Source: Streptosporangiales bacterium
Lineage (GTDB): Bacteria > Actinomycetota > Actinomycetes > Streptosporangiales > WHST01
Length of the DNA: 64,000 bases
Assembly (NCBI GenBank): GCA_009379825.1
Contig: WHTA01000011.1
Span: 1-64,000, forward strand
Reading direction: 5' to 3'
Positions 43,788 to 52,083 of this stretch are shown here, piece after piece (positions within the stretch are counted from its first letter, which is position 1; every line of letters starts with the position of its first letter). Under the pieces are notes generated by a model that did not search any database, had not been told where the DNA came from, and worked only from the letters and a program-made list of their open reading frames with translations. Both the position numbers and the translations under genes were made by a program.

Positions 43788-43840
43788 TAGCCTCGGGCGC
43801 CGTCAGGTGTCGAACGCGGACGCGGGAGCATGATGGGACG

Positions 43841-44536
43841 ATGGCCAGACCCACCGCACCGCAGGGCCGAACCGGCCGGCCACGCCTCACCTCGCGTGCG
43901 CAGATCCTGGCGGCCGCCCGTCAGCTCATCGACCGCGAAGGCTGGGAGAAGCTGACCATCCGCCGGCTGGCCGCCGAGATCGGCATCGGGCCGACGACGC
44001 TCTACCACCACGTAAGGGACAAGGAAGACCTCCTGGTCCAGCTGCTCGACGAGCACACCGGGCAGATCGAGCGCCCCGAGCTGCCCGACGACCCGCGGGA
44101 CCGCATCGTGGTGGCGGCCACCGCGATGCACGACGCCCTCGCTGCCTGGCCGTGGGCAGCGGAGGTCCTCACCGCCGACGGTTTCCTCGGCCGGCTCGGC
44201 GAGGCGGCCCTGTGGCCGGTGGAGATCATGGTGGCCGCAGCGACCGACCACGGATGCACGCCCGAACAGGCCGTCGACGTGTTCCGCAACGTCTGGTACT
44301 ACACCGTCGGCGAGATCCTCGTCCGCGCGCGCTCCGACCGCCGGCTGGCCGACGACCGGCGCCCGCGGCCCAACTACCGGGAGATCGACTTCGGCAGCTT
44401 CGACGCGTCGAAGCTGCCACACCTGGCCGACATCGCCGACCAATGGCCCACGCTCGCCGCACGAGACACCTACCCGCAGGGACTCAGCGCGTTCGTCGAC
44501 GGACTGCTCGCACAAGCCACGTCGGCGACTCCCTAG
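43841..44536 (+). CDS. TetR-family regulator of the truncated MFS pump
   Basis: A 231-residue TetR protein. The N-terminal HTH is LTSRAQILAAARQLIDREGW then LAAEIGIGPTTLYHHVRDKE, and the C-terminal domain resembles TetR_C_1 (tetracycline-repressor-like), with HGCTPEQAVDVFRNVWYYTV. ATG 43841 lies 64 bases from the divergent MFS start. It probably represses the pump gene; since that gene is now truncated, the regulator may be an orphan. Confidence 0.88.
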   Translation: MARPTAPQGRTGRPRLTSRAQILAAARQLIDREGWEKLTIRRLAAEIGIGPTTLYHHVRDKEDLLVQLLDEHTGQIERPELPDDPRDRIVVAATAMHDALAAWPWAAEVLTADGFLGRLGEAALWPVEIMVAAATDHGCTPEQAVDVFRNVWYYTVGEILVRARSDRRLADDRRPRPNYREIDFGSFDASKLPHLADIADQWPTLAARDTYPQGLSAFVDGLLAQATSATP

Positions 44537-44621
44537 TTCCGGACGTGGAATAGGCTCTGGACACCCCACGTTTGGCCCACTCGGGGGCATGCTGCGGCCG
44601 ATAAGGGCGGTATACCAAACG

Positions 44622-44638
44622 GACGACTGGTAGTCGTC
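44622..44638. promoter_or_regulatory. 17-bp palindrome before the DUF3311/symporter operon
   Basis: GACGACT-GGT-AGTCGTC is a perfect 7-bp inverted repeat 28 bases before ATG 44666. It overlaps a second, looser repeat (TACCA-N10-TGGTA, 44613-44632). It is a plausible operator for a regulator outside this pair; none is encoded adjacent except the upstream TetR. Confidence 0.5.
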
Positions 44639-44665
44639 GCACTGAGGGTGAAGGAAGCCATAGAT

Positions 44666-44947
44666 ATGAGCAGCTCGCAACGGACCGGCAGTCCGGTCAA
44701 GCGGGTGGTAGCCGTGGTCCTCGGGGTCGTACTCGCCGGCTTGATGGTGTGGCCGTGGCCACAGGGAACGCCGGAGCCGATCGTGTTCGGCGTCATGCCC
44801 GCCCCGCTGTTCTTCTGGGTGCTGTGGACGGCGCTGTTCGTCGGCTACGTGGCGTGGCTCGCCATCGGGTGGGACCCGTACAAGGACGTCGTGACGCGGA
44901 ACCTCGCCGCGATCGAGTCCACCGAGTCGTCGTCCAACGAGAGCTGA
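44666..44947 (+). CDS. DUF3311 small membrane partner of a sodium:solute symporter
   Basis: A 93-residue protein with two membrane helices (VVAVVLGVVLAGLMVWPWP and PAPLFFWVLWTALFVGYVAW) and a hydrophilic tail. It matches the DUF3311 family, whose members almost always precede MctP-like SSS transporters and probably serve as an accessory subunit. ATG 44666 was chosen for its AAGGA site. The symporter starts 11 bases downstream. Confidence 0.85.
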   Translation: MSSSQRTGSPVKRVVAVVLGVVLAGLMVWPWPQGTPEPIVFGVMPAPLFFWVLWTALFVGYVAWLAIGWDPYKDVVTRNLAAIESTESSSNES

Positions 44948-44958
44948 ACGGAGCACAC

Positions 44959-46464
44959 ATGTCCGCCCCCGCGATGTGGGTAGCGCTCTGCGTCTTCGCC
45001 CTCGTGATGATCGTGCTCGGCTACCTCGGCCACCGCGGCACGACGAGCACCATGGAGGACTTCGTCCTCGGCAGCAGGAAGCTCGGCATGCTGCCGGCCT
45101 TCTTCACCGTGACCGCCACCTTGTTCAGCGCGTTCTCGTACTTCGGCATCATCGGCCAGTACTACAGCAGCGGCCTCGGCGCCTGGATCCAGGTCGCCAC
45201 CACCGCCGCGGTGGGGCCGATCCTCTACTTCGCCGGCACGAGGATCTGGCTGGTCGCCAAGAAGTACGGGTTCGTCAACGTCACCGAGTACCTCTCCGAC
45301 AGGTACAAGTCGCCGGCGGTCGGGCTGGTCGCCGGTCTCATCATGATCGCCGCGCTCGTGCCTTACATGGGCGCGCAGTTCCGCGGCAGCGGGCTCACCC
45401 TCGAGGCGGTCACCGGCGGCGGCATCCCGTTCTGGGCCGGCGCGGTCTTCCTCGCCGTCGTCGTCACGCTGTACGTGATGTCCGGCGGGTTCCGCAGCGT
45501 GGTGTGGACGGACGTCATCCAGGGCGCGCTGATGTACGTCCTGCTGATCGTCGCCATGGTGCTGCTGCTCGTCACCACGAAGGGCAGCGTCGGCGACCTG
45601 ATGCAGGCGGTGGAGGACGAGCGCGCGGGACTGCTGTCCAACCCCGGCGCCGACGGCACATTCGGCCTGCCGTACCTGATCTCCGTGCTCGTCATCTTCG
45701 CCGCGGCGCACTTCACCATGCCGCAGCTGCAGCAACGCTGGATGGCCGCACGCAGCCACAGGACGCTGAAGTTCACCGCACTCTCGCTGCCGGTGGGCAC
45801 CGCCATCATCTACATGTGCGGCTTCTACATCGCCATGGTCGGTGTCGTGCAGCGGCCGAACCTGGAGACGCCGGAGGCGATCTACCCGACGCTGATCGCG
45901 GACGTGATGCCGCAGTGGCTGCTCGTCATCGCCATCCTCGCGATCATCGCGGCGACCGGGAGCACGGCGAACTCCATCGTGCTCACGCTGAGCTCGATCG
46001 TGGCCAACGAGTACTACCGGCCGCTCGTCGCGAAGCGCGACACCAACCGCAGCCACGACAAGCTGGTCACCACCGTCACCCGGGTGATGCTGCCGATCCT
46101 CGTCGCGGGTGGGCTCCTGGTGGCGTTCTACGGGCCGGCAACCATCATCGAGATCATCGTGGCCATCACCTGGCCCGCGGTCTTCCTGATCTTCCCTACG
46201 CTCTTCGCCGGCCTGTACTGGCGAAGGGCGACGGCGGTCGCCGCGGTCGCGTCGATGGTGGTGTCCGAGGTGCTGTTCCTCAGCCTGCACCTCGGCTGGC
46301 TGCCGATCGACCTGGCCGGCTGGCACCCGGCGATCCCGGCGGGCATCCTCGGCGTCCTCGTGCTGGTGGTAGGCAGCCTGGTCACGGCACCGCCGCCGCA
46401 GGAGCACCTGGACCGGCACTTCGCGATGTTCGACCCGGCAGAGCCGCAGCCGACGAACGCCTAG
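44959..46464 (+). CDS. Sodium:solute symporter (MctP-like, monocarboxylate type)
   Basis: A 501-residue SSS-family transporter with about 13 membrane helices. It has GTTSTMEDFVLGSRKLGMLP at the start, SAFSYFGIIGQYYSSGLG in TM2, and YVMSGGFRSVVWTDVIQGAL, the conserved central SSS motif. Relatives with a DUF3311 partner import pyruvate, lactate, acetate or similar acids with Na+ or H+. Its stop shares the four bases CTAG with the stop of the convergent thioesterase gene. Confidence 0.9.
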   Translation: MSAPAMWVALCVFALVMIVLGYLGHRGTTSTMEDFVLGSRKLGMLPAFFTVTATLFSAFSYFGIIGQYYSSGLGAWIQVATTAAVGPILYFAGTRIWLVAKKYGFVNVTEYLSDRYKSPAVGLVAGLIMIAALVPYMGAQFRGSGLTLEAVTGGGIPFWAGAVFLAVVVTLYVMSGGFRSVVWTDVIQGALMYVLLIVAMVLLLVTTKGSVGDLMQAVEDERAGLLSNPGADGTFGLPYLISVLVIFAAAHFTMPQLQQRWMAARSHRTLKFTALSLPVGTAIIYMCGFYIAMVGVVQRPNLETPEAIYPTLIADVMPQWLLVIAILAIIAATGSTANSIVLTLSSIVANEYYRPLVAKRDTNRSHDKLVTTVTRVMLPILVAGGLLVAFYGPATIIEIIVAITWPAVFLIFPTLFAGLYWRRATAVAAVASMVVSEVLFLSLHLGWLPIDLAGWHPAIPAGILGVLVLVVGSLVTAPPPQEHLDRHFAMFDPAEPQPTNA

Positions 46465-46892
46465 GCGGACGCCGCGCCGGTGGCGTAGAGCCCGCGGCCG
46501 ACGGCCAGCTCCTTGTCCTGGTCATCGAGCACGGTGATGTCCGTGACGCCGAGCTGTCGGCCGCACCGCACGATGGTGCCGACGCCGCGCAGGTACCGGC
46601 CAGGCAGTGCCGGCCGCAGGTAGTCGACGCGCAGGTCGACCGTCGGTACGGCGCTGCCGATCCGGGTGATGAGGGCGAAGTCGCCGGCGACGTCCGCCAG
46701 CGTCGCGAGCAACCCGCCGTGCACGTACGAGCCTTCGGAGTCGGCGAGGAACTCGGCACGGTACGGCATGCCGACCACGACCCGGCCGTACGTCGCCTCG
46801 AGCAGCTCGAGCCCGAGCCACTTGTGGTACGCGGGTGTGGTGAGCAACCGCTCCACCAGCTCGACGTCCACCTCGTCCGCTGTCGCGCTCAC
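46461..46892 (-). CDS. PaaI/hotdog-fold thioesterase
   Basis: A 143-residue hotdog protein with GSYVHGGLLATLADVAGDFA, the His-Gly-Gly and catalytic acid region of PaaI-type thioesterases, and VDLRVDYLRPALPGRYLRG. It hydrolyses acyl- or aryl-CoA. GTG 46892 overlaps the stop of the acyl-CoA ligase gene (GTGA), so the ligase and thioesterase act together. It is the last gene of a three-gene leftward operon. Confidence 0.88.
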   Translation of the reverse strand: MSATADEVDVELVERLLTTPAYHKWLGLELLEATYGRVVVGMPYRAEFLADSEGSYVHGGLLATLADVAGDFALITRIGSAVPTVDLRVDYLRPALPGRYLRGVGTIVRCGRQLGVTDITVLDDQDKELAVGRGLYATGAASA

Positions 46893-48448
46893 GTAGCCGT
46901 CCCTTCCTGTCCCAGCTCGGCGGCCCGCTCGGTCAGCGCCGCCCGGTCGATCTTGCCCGTGCCGCCGAGCGGGTACTCGTCGACGAACCACACCCGCCGC
47001 GGGTGCGCGTGCGCGGCACCGTGGTCGAGGCAGTGCGCCTTCACCTCGTCCTCGGTGACGCCGTCTGCCTTGACGAACGCCGCCGGCACCTCGCCCTTGC
47101 GCGGGTGCGGCATGGCCACCACCACCGCCTGGCGCACCTGCGGCATGGTGAGCAGCAGCTTCTCCACCTCGGTCGGGTAGACGTTCTCGCCACCGACGTT
47201 CATCATGTCGTCGCGGCGGCCGAGCACCTGGTAGTAGCCGTCGGCGTCGCGTGCGCCGAGGTCGCCGGTACGCAGCCACCCGTCCACGCTGATCCGCTTC
47301 GCGGTCACCTCGGGCAGGCCGAAGTACCCCACGGTGACGCCGGGGTTGCGCACCCACATCTCGCCGACCTCGCCGAGCGGCACCTCAGGGACGTCGGCCA
47401 CGGCGGTCGCCGGCATGTCCTCGACGTCGAGCAGCCGCACCTCGCCGCCTGGCATCACCTTGCCCGCCTTGCCGTAGCGCGGCTTCGCGTCGCGCGGCGT
47501 CATCAGCACCTGCGGGCCGCCCTCGGTGAGCCCGTACGCCTCGATCACCGGCACGCCGAGGCTGCGCGCGGCCCGGCTGCCGAACTCCTCGGACAGGGGC
47601 GCAGAGCCGCAGATGACGAACCGCAACGACGACAGGTCCCTGCGCTCGTGCTCGCCGCTCTCCAACAGCAGCTCGTACGTGGCGGGCACGCCCGTGGTGT
47701 ACGTGCACGCGTGCCGTTCCACCTCTGCGGGGATACTGCGCGGCTCGGGCGACTCACCCACCACGATCGTGCCGCCGCACAGCAGCAACGGCTTGACGAC
47801 GCAGATCATCGCGTTCTTGTGGTACAGCGGCGCGGTCACCAACCCCCGGTCGGAACCGTCGAGCTGCCAGCCCTCGCGTACGGCGGACGCGTTCCAGTAC
47901 TGGCCGCCGTGGGTCAGCAGGCAGCCCTTCGGCGCACCCGTGGAGCCGGAGGTGTACGGCTGCAGGCAGACGTCGTCGTCGCGCACGGGGTACGCCTGCT
48001 CGGCCGGGTCGGCGTCGATGTGCGTGCCGTCCCCGGCGAGCAGCCAACCGTCGCCGTCGGTGAGGAGCACCCGCGCGCCGACGTCGCCGGCCAGTGAGGC
48101 CGCGCGGTCTGCCAGCGAGTGGTGCGCGACCAGCACGCCGGCGCCGGAGTCGGCGAGCGCGTACTGCAGCCCGGACCTGCCCGACCTGGTGTTCAGCGGC
48201 ACCGCAATCGCTCCGCGGTAGATCACCGCGAGCAGCGCCTCGACGAAGCTGTGGTCGTTCGGGAACAACAGCGCCACCCGCTGCCCGTACCCGACGTCCA
48301 GCCGGCCGAGCACGGCCGCAGCGCGGCGTACCTGCCGCTCCAGCTCCGCGTAGCTGACGGCCAGGTCGCCCTGCCGGATCGCGACCCGGTCGGGGCCGTC
48401 CGCTGCGTGCCGCAGCAGCCGGACCGCCAGGTTGTCGGCCGTGCTCAC
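46889..48448 (-). CDS. AMP-forming acyl-CoA ligase
   Basis: A 519-residue ANL-superfamily enzyme. It has the P-loop YTSGSTGAPKG, YGLTEGGP, GWLRTGDLGARDADGYYQVL (adenylate-binding Asp) and PLGGTGKIDRAAL with the catalytic Lys. It activates a carboxylic acid with ATP and CoA; the sequence does not tell which acid. It sits between an oxidoreductase and a thioesterase, and is next to a monocarboxylate-type symporter operon on the other strand. Confidence 0.92.
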   Translation of the reverse strand: MSTADNLAVRLLRHAADGPDRVAIRQGDLAVSYAELERQVRRAAAVLGRLDVGYGQRVALLFPNDHSFVEALLAVIYRGAIAVPLNTRSGRSGLQYALADSGAGVLVAHHSLADRAASLAGDVGARVLLTDGDGWLLAGDGTHIDADPAEQAYPVRDDDVCLQPYTSGSTGAPKGCLLTHGGQYWNASAVREGWQLDGSDRGLVTAPLYHKNAMICVVKPLLLCGGTIVVGESPEPRSIPAEVERHACTYTTGVPATYELLLESGEHERRDLSSLRFVICGSAPLSEEFGSRAARSLGVPVIEAYGLTEGGPQVLMTPRDAKPRYGKAGKVMPGGEVRLLDVEDMPATAVADVPEVPLGEVGEMWVRNPGVTVGYFGLPEVTAKRISVDGWLRTGDLGARDADGYYQVLGRRDDMMNVGGENVYPTEVEKLLLTMPQVRQAVVVAMPHPRKGEVPAAFVKADGVTEDEVKAHCLDHGAAHAHPRRVWFVDEYPLGGTGKIDRAALTERAAELGQEGTAT

Positions 48449-49422
48449 GGCCGCACGACGACCTTGCCGAACACCACCCGCTCCTCGAGCAGGCGCTCCG
48501 CCTCGCGCATCTCGTCCAGCGGCAGCACCCGGTCGATCACCGGCTCCAGCTTGCCGTCGCGCACCAGCTCTAGCAGTGCCTCCAGGTCGGAACGCCGCCA
48601 GCCGTTGCTGCCCCTGATGTCGAGCTCCCGTACCCAGACGAACGGCTGGAACTGGGTCACCTCGTAGCCGCTCGTCGCGCCGCAGGTCACCACGCGGCCG
48701 CCCGGCCTGGTCGCCCGGATCGAGTGCTGCCAGGTGTCCGCGCCGGTGTTGTCCACCATCAGGTCGACGCCCTGCTTGCCGGTGGCCGTCCAGACCTGGG
48801 CGCCCCAGTCGTCCTTGCTGGAGTCGATCAGCACGTCGGCGCCGAGCTCGCCGAGCCGCTGCAGCTTCTGCTCCGAGCTGGCGAGCGCGATGACCCGCGC
48901 GCCGACTGCCTTCGCGATGAGCACAGCGCCGGTGCCGAGCCCGCCGGACGCGCCGAGGATCGCGACCGTCTCGCCCGCCTGCAGCCCTCCGCGGGTGATC
49001 AGCTGCCGGCGCGCGGTGCCGTACGCGATCGGCAACGCGGCGGCCTGCTCGTACGAGACCTCGTCCGGCAGCGGGATGATGTTGCCCACGGGCACAGCCG
49101 CGTACTCGGCGAGCCCGCCCTGCATGTCCTCGCCGAGCGCCTTGCCGTCCACCAGCGGGTCGATCAGCACGCGCTGCCCGACCGTGCGGCCCTGGACGTT
49201 CGCGCCGACCCGCTCGACGTCGCCGGAGATGTCGCCCCCTGAGATGTGCGGCAGCGGCAGGTGCTTACCCGCGACGCCCTTGCGCACGAAGATGTCCAGG
49301 TGGTTGAGCGAGCACGCGCGCACCCGGACGAGCACGTCGTCGTCGCCGACCGCCGGCTCCGGGTGGTCACCGATGACGCGTCCGTCCGGTCCGCCACGCT
49401 CGACGATCAGGGCAGCACGCAT
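48445..49422 (-). CDS. Zinc-independent-type MDR oxidoreductase
   Basis: A 325-residue medium-chain dehydrogenase. It has an N-terminal GroES-like domain (VLVRVRACSLNHLDIFVRKG) and a Rossmann domain with VAILGASGGLGTGAVLIAKA. A GHE zinc motif is not seen; the corresponding region reads HISGGDISGDVE. This is the quinone-oxidoreductase/enoyl-reductase branch, NADPH-dependent. ATG 49422 has a strong binding site (GGAGGAG). It is the first gene of the operon with the ligase and thioesterase, with ATGA-type overlap. Confidence 0.88.
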   Translation of the reverse strand: MRAALIVERGGPDGRVIGDHPEPAVGDDDVLVRVRACSLNHLDIFVRKGVAGKHLPLPHISGGDISGDVERVGANVQGRTVGQRVLIDPLVDGKALGEDMQGGLAEYAAVPVGNIIPLPDEVSYEQAAALPIAYGTARRQLITRGGLQAGETVAILGASGGLGTGAVLIAKAVGARVIALASSEQKLQRLGELGADVLIDSSKDDWGAQVWTATGKQGVDLMVDNTGADTWQHSIRATRPGGRVVTCGATSGYEVTQFQPFVWVRELDIRGSNGWRRSDLEALLELVRDGKLEPVIDRVLPLDEMREAERLLEERVVFGKVVVRP

Positions 49423-49490
49423 CGGTTCACTCCTCCAAGACTGGGCGCGGTGTTGCGACGCGTCCAACATACAAGGGCTACGGTGACGAG

Positions 49491-50126
49491 GTGTTCACCG
49501 AGATCGACCACCTGGTGTGGGCAAGCAACGACCTGGCCGGCCTCGTCGCGCACGTCACGTCGCTGACCGGCGTAGAGCCGCAGGCCGGCGGGCAGCACGA
49601 GGGCCGCGGCACCCGCAACCACCTGCTCGCCCTCGGCGCCGGGCGCTACCTCGAGCTGATCGGCCCGGACCCGGAGCAGGCCGCGCCGGCGACATCCCGG
49701 CCGTTCCAGGTCGACCGGCTGGCCGGGCACCAGCTCGCCGGGTGGGCGGCACGCACCAGCACCATGGGCGACGTGCTCACGGCCAGCCGGGAGCGCGGCT
49801 ACGACCCTGGCCCGGTGGAGGACATGTCGCGGCAGCTGCCGGACGGCTCGCGGCTGAGCTGGCAGCTGACCCCGCCGTCCGGCGGGCTGGCCGGCGTGCT
49901 GCCGTTCGTCATCGACTGGCGCGGCGGCGGACACCCCGCCGACGAGCTGGCCGTCGAGGTGGAGCTGCTCGCGCTGCAGCTCACCCACCCGGACCCGGCC
50001 GCGGTCGAGCGCGGGCTCGACGCGCTGCTGCTGCGCGACCGCGACGCCGTCACGGTCGAGGCCGGCCAGGCGCCCGCCCTGCGCGCGCAGGTGGCGACCC
50101 CGAACGGCGTCGTGGAGCTCCGCTAG
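49491..50126 (+). CDS. Glyoxalase_3-type VOC protein
   Basis: A 211-residue protein starting MFTEIDHLVWASNDLAGLVA, with GRGTRNHLLALGAGRYLELI and LSWQLTPPSGGLAGVLPFVI. This matches the Glyoxalase_3 (PF13468) family. GTG 49491 is divergent from the MDR gene. It precedes the GlxA-type regulator by 38 bases and may be cotranscribed. No substrate is known. Confidence 0.85.
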   Translation: MFTEIDHLVWASNDLAGLVAHVTSLTGVEPQAGGQHEGRGTRNHLLALGAGRYLELIGPDPEQAAPATSRPFQVDRLAGHQLAGWAARTSTMGDVLTASRERGYDPGPVEDMSRQLPDGSRLSWQLTPPSGGLAGVLPFVIDWRGGGHPADELAVEVELLALQLTHPDPAAVERGLDALLLRDRDAVTVEAGQAPALRAQVATPNGVVELR

Positions 50127-50164
50127 CGCTGCGGCCAGATCGCTGCGCGTGCAAGAATCGGGTC

Positions 50165-51172
50165 ATGGCTGTGTTCACGCACCCGAAGCGGCACCGGGTG
50201 GCGGTGCTGGTCAGGAACGGCCTGCTGCCCATCGAGCTCGGCATCGTGCACCGGCTGTTCGGCGACGCCAGGTCGGCGGCAGGCGAACCGCTGTACGAGG
50301 TGCTGACCTGCGCGCTCGAACCAGGCCCGGTACGTACGGAGGCCGACTTCACCGTCCAGGTGCAGCACGGGCCGCAGGCGCTGGCCGAGGCGGACACCGT
50401 GATCGTGCCCGCCGCACATGACGGGGAGCCGGACGGCGGGTACCTGCCCGGCGGGCTCGCCGCCGCGCTCGCACTGATCCGGCCGGGCACGCGGGTCGCG
50501 TCGATCTGCACCGGCGCGTTCGTGCTCGCGGCCGCGGGACTGCTCGACGGCCGCCGGGCCACCACGCACTGGCGGGCAGCACGCGGGTTCCGGCGGGCGT
50601 TCCCCCAGGTGCGCCTGGACGCCGACGTGCTCTACACCGACGAGGGCGACGTGCTCACCTCGGCGGGCGTCGCGGCGGGCATCGACCTGTGTCTGCACAT
50701 GATCCGCAACGACCACGGCTCCGCGGTGGCCAACGACGTGGCCAGGGGCACCGTCGTACCGCCGCACCGCGAGGGCGGGCAGGCCCAGTTCGTCCGCCGG
50801 CCGGTGCCGGCGCCGCGGGTCTCGTCCACCGGCGCGGCGCGCGCCTGGGCGCTCGAGCATCTAGACCAGCCGCTGACGCTGCGCGACCTCGCCGGCAAGG
50901 AGTCGATGAGCGTACGTACCTTCACCCGCAGGTTCCGCGACGAGGTCGGCGTCTCCCCGCTGCAGTGGGTGACCCAGCAACGCATCCAGCGCGCTCGCCA
51001 GCTGCTCGAGGAGACCGACCTGCCGGTCGACCGGATCGCCACCGACGTGGGGTTCGGCACAGCGACCTCGCTGCGCCAGCACCTGCAGGCCGCGATCGGC
51101 GTCTCGCCCACCACGTACCGCAGCACCTTCCGCTGCCCGGACACCGACCTGATCGAGGAGGAGCCGGCGTGA
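50165..51172 (+). CDS. GlxA-family AraC-type regulator with DJ-1/PfpI domain
   Basis: A 335-residue protein. It has an N-terminal class I glutamine-amidotransferase-like domain (VIVPAAHDGEPDGGYLPGGL, SICTGAFVLAAAGLLDGRRA with Cys in the elbow) and a C-terminal pair of AraC HTHs (FTRRFRDEVGVSPLQWVTQQ, RIATDVGFGTATSLRQHLQA). Proteins of this type activate genes for the use of quaternary amines or arginine, or respond to nucleophilic metabolites. Its stop overlaps the next start (GTGA), so it is probably linked to that oxidoreductase. Confidence 0.9.
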   Translation: MAVFTHPKRHRVAVLVRNGLLPIELGIVHRLFGDARSAAGEPLYEVLTCALEPGPVRTEADFTVQVQHGPQALAEADTVIVPAAHDGEPDGGYLPGGLAAALALIRPGTRVASICTGAFVLAAAGLLDGRRATTHWRAARGFRRAFPQVRLDADVLYTDEGDVLTSAGVAAGIDLCLHMIRNDHGSAVANDVARGTVVPPHREGGQAQFVRRPVPAPRVSSTGAARAWALEHLDQPLTLRDLAGKESMSVRTFTRRFRDEVGVSPLQWVTQQRIQRARQLLEETDLPVDRIATDVGFGTATSLRQHLQAAIGVSPTTYRSTFRCPDTDLIEEEPA

Positions 51173-52083
51173 GCACCGCAGTGGTCTTCGACGAGTACGG
51201 CGATCCCGACGTCCTGCACCTGGCCGACGTCGAGCTGCCCGAGGTGGCGCCCGACCAGGTCCTGGTGGACGTCGCCGCGGCCGGTGTGCAGCCGTTCGAC
51301 ACGTACTTCCGCAGTGGCCGTACGGCGTCCTGGCTGCCGGCCACCTTCCCGCAGCAGCTGGGCAACGAGGTCGCAGGCACCGTACGCGAGGTGGGCGCGG
51401 ACGTCACCGCGTTCGCCGCCGGCGGCGAGGTGCTCGGCTGGGTCTCGTTCCGTGGTTACGCCGAACAGGTGGTCGTCAAGGCGAAGCAGCTGGTGGCGAA
51501 GCCGGTGGAGATGCCGTTCGAGGTGGCAGGCGTACTCACTGCCTCCGGGCAGACTGCAGCGACGGCGCTGGAGGACCTGGCGGTCACGGCCGGCGACACC
51601 TTCCTCGTACACGCGGCGGCCGGCGGCGTCGGTTCGTTCGCCGTGCAGCTCGCGCGGGCGGCAGGCGCGACGGTCATCGGCACCGCCAGCCCGCGCAACC
51701 ACGACTACCTGAGGTCGCTCGGCGCACTGCCGGTCGGCTACGGCGACGGGCTCGCCGAGCGGGTGCGCGAGCTGGCGCCCGACGGTGTGGACGCCGCACT
51801 CGACGCCGCGGGCACCGACGAGGCGCTGCGGGTGTCGGCGGCGCTGGTCGCCGACAAGAACCGGGCCGGCAGCATCGCCGCGGGCGCGCAGGCCAAGGAG
51901 CTCGGCCTGCAGGAGCTCGGCACCAGGCGGTCCGCAGAGCGCCTCGCCCGTCTCGTGCGCCACTACCAGGACGGCGCGCTGCGCGTCACGGTCGACCGCG
52001 TCCTCACCCTCGCGGAAGCCGCCAAGGCCCACCGCGAGCTTGAGACCGGCCACGTCCGCGGCAAGATCGTGCTCCGCGTCTAG
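51169..52083 (+). CDS. NADPH-dependent MDR oxidoreductase
   Basis: A 304-residue quinone-oxidoreductase-like protein with PDQVLVDVAAAGVQPFDTYF, HAAAGGVGSFAVQLARAAGA (dinucleotide motif) and a C-terminal HVRGKIVLRV end typical of actinobacterial members. It has no zinc-binding residues. GTG 51169 overlaps the regulator stop. Its TAG and the secDF TAG on the other strand share CTAG at 52080-52083. Confidence 0.9.
   Translation: MSTAVVFDEYGDPDVLHLADVELPEVAPDQVLVDVAAAGVQPFDTYFRSGRTASWLPATFPQQLGNEVAGTVREVGADVTAFAAGGEVLGWVSFRGYAEQVVVKAKQLVAKPVEMPFEVAGVLTASGQTAATALEDLAVTAGDTFLVHAAAGGVGSFAVQLARAAGATVIGTASPRNHDYLRSLGALPVGYGDGLAERVRELAPDGVDAALDAAGTDEALRVSAALVADKNRAGSIAAGAQAKELGLQELGTRRSAERLARLVRHYQDGALRVTVDRVLTLAEAAKAHRELETGHVRGKIVLRV

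Noticed and set aside
44537-44665. tRNA or attachment-site copy near the other side of the MFS/tetR region
   Set aside because: No match to the tRNA-Lys 3' end was found here, so the right boundary of the former element cannot be placed.
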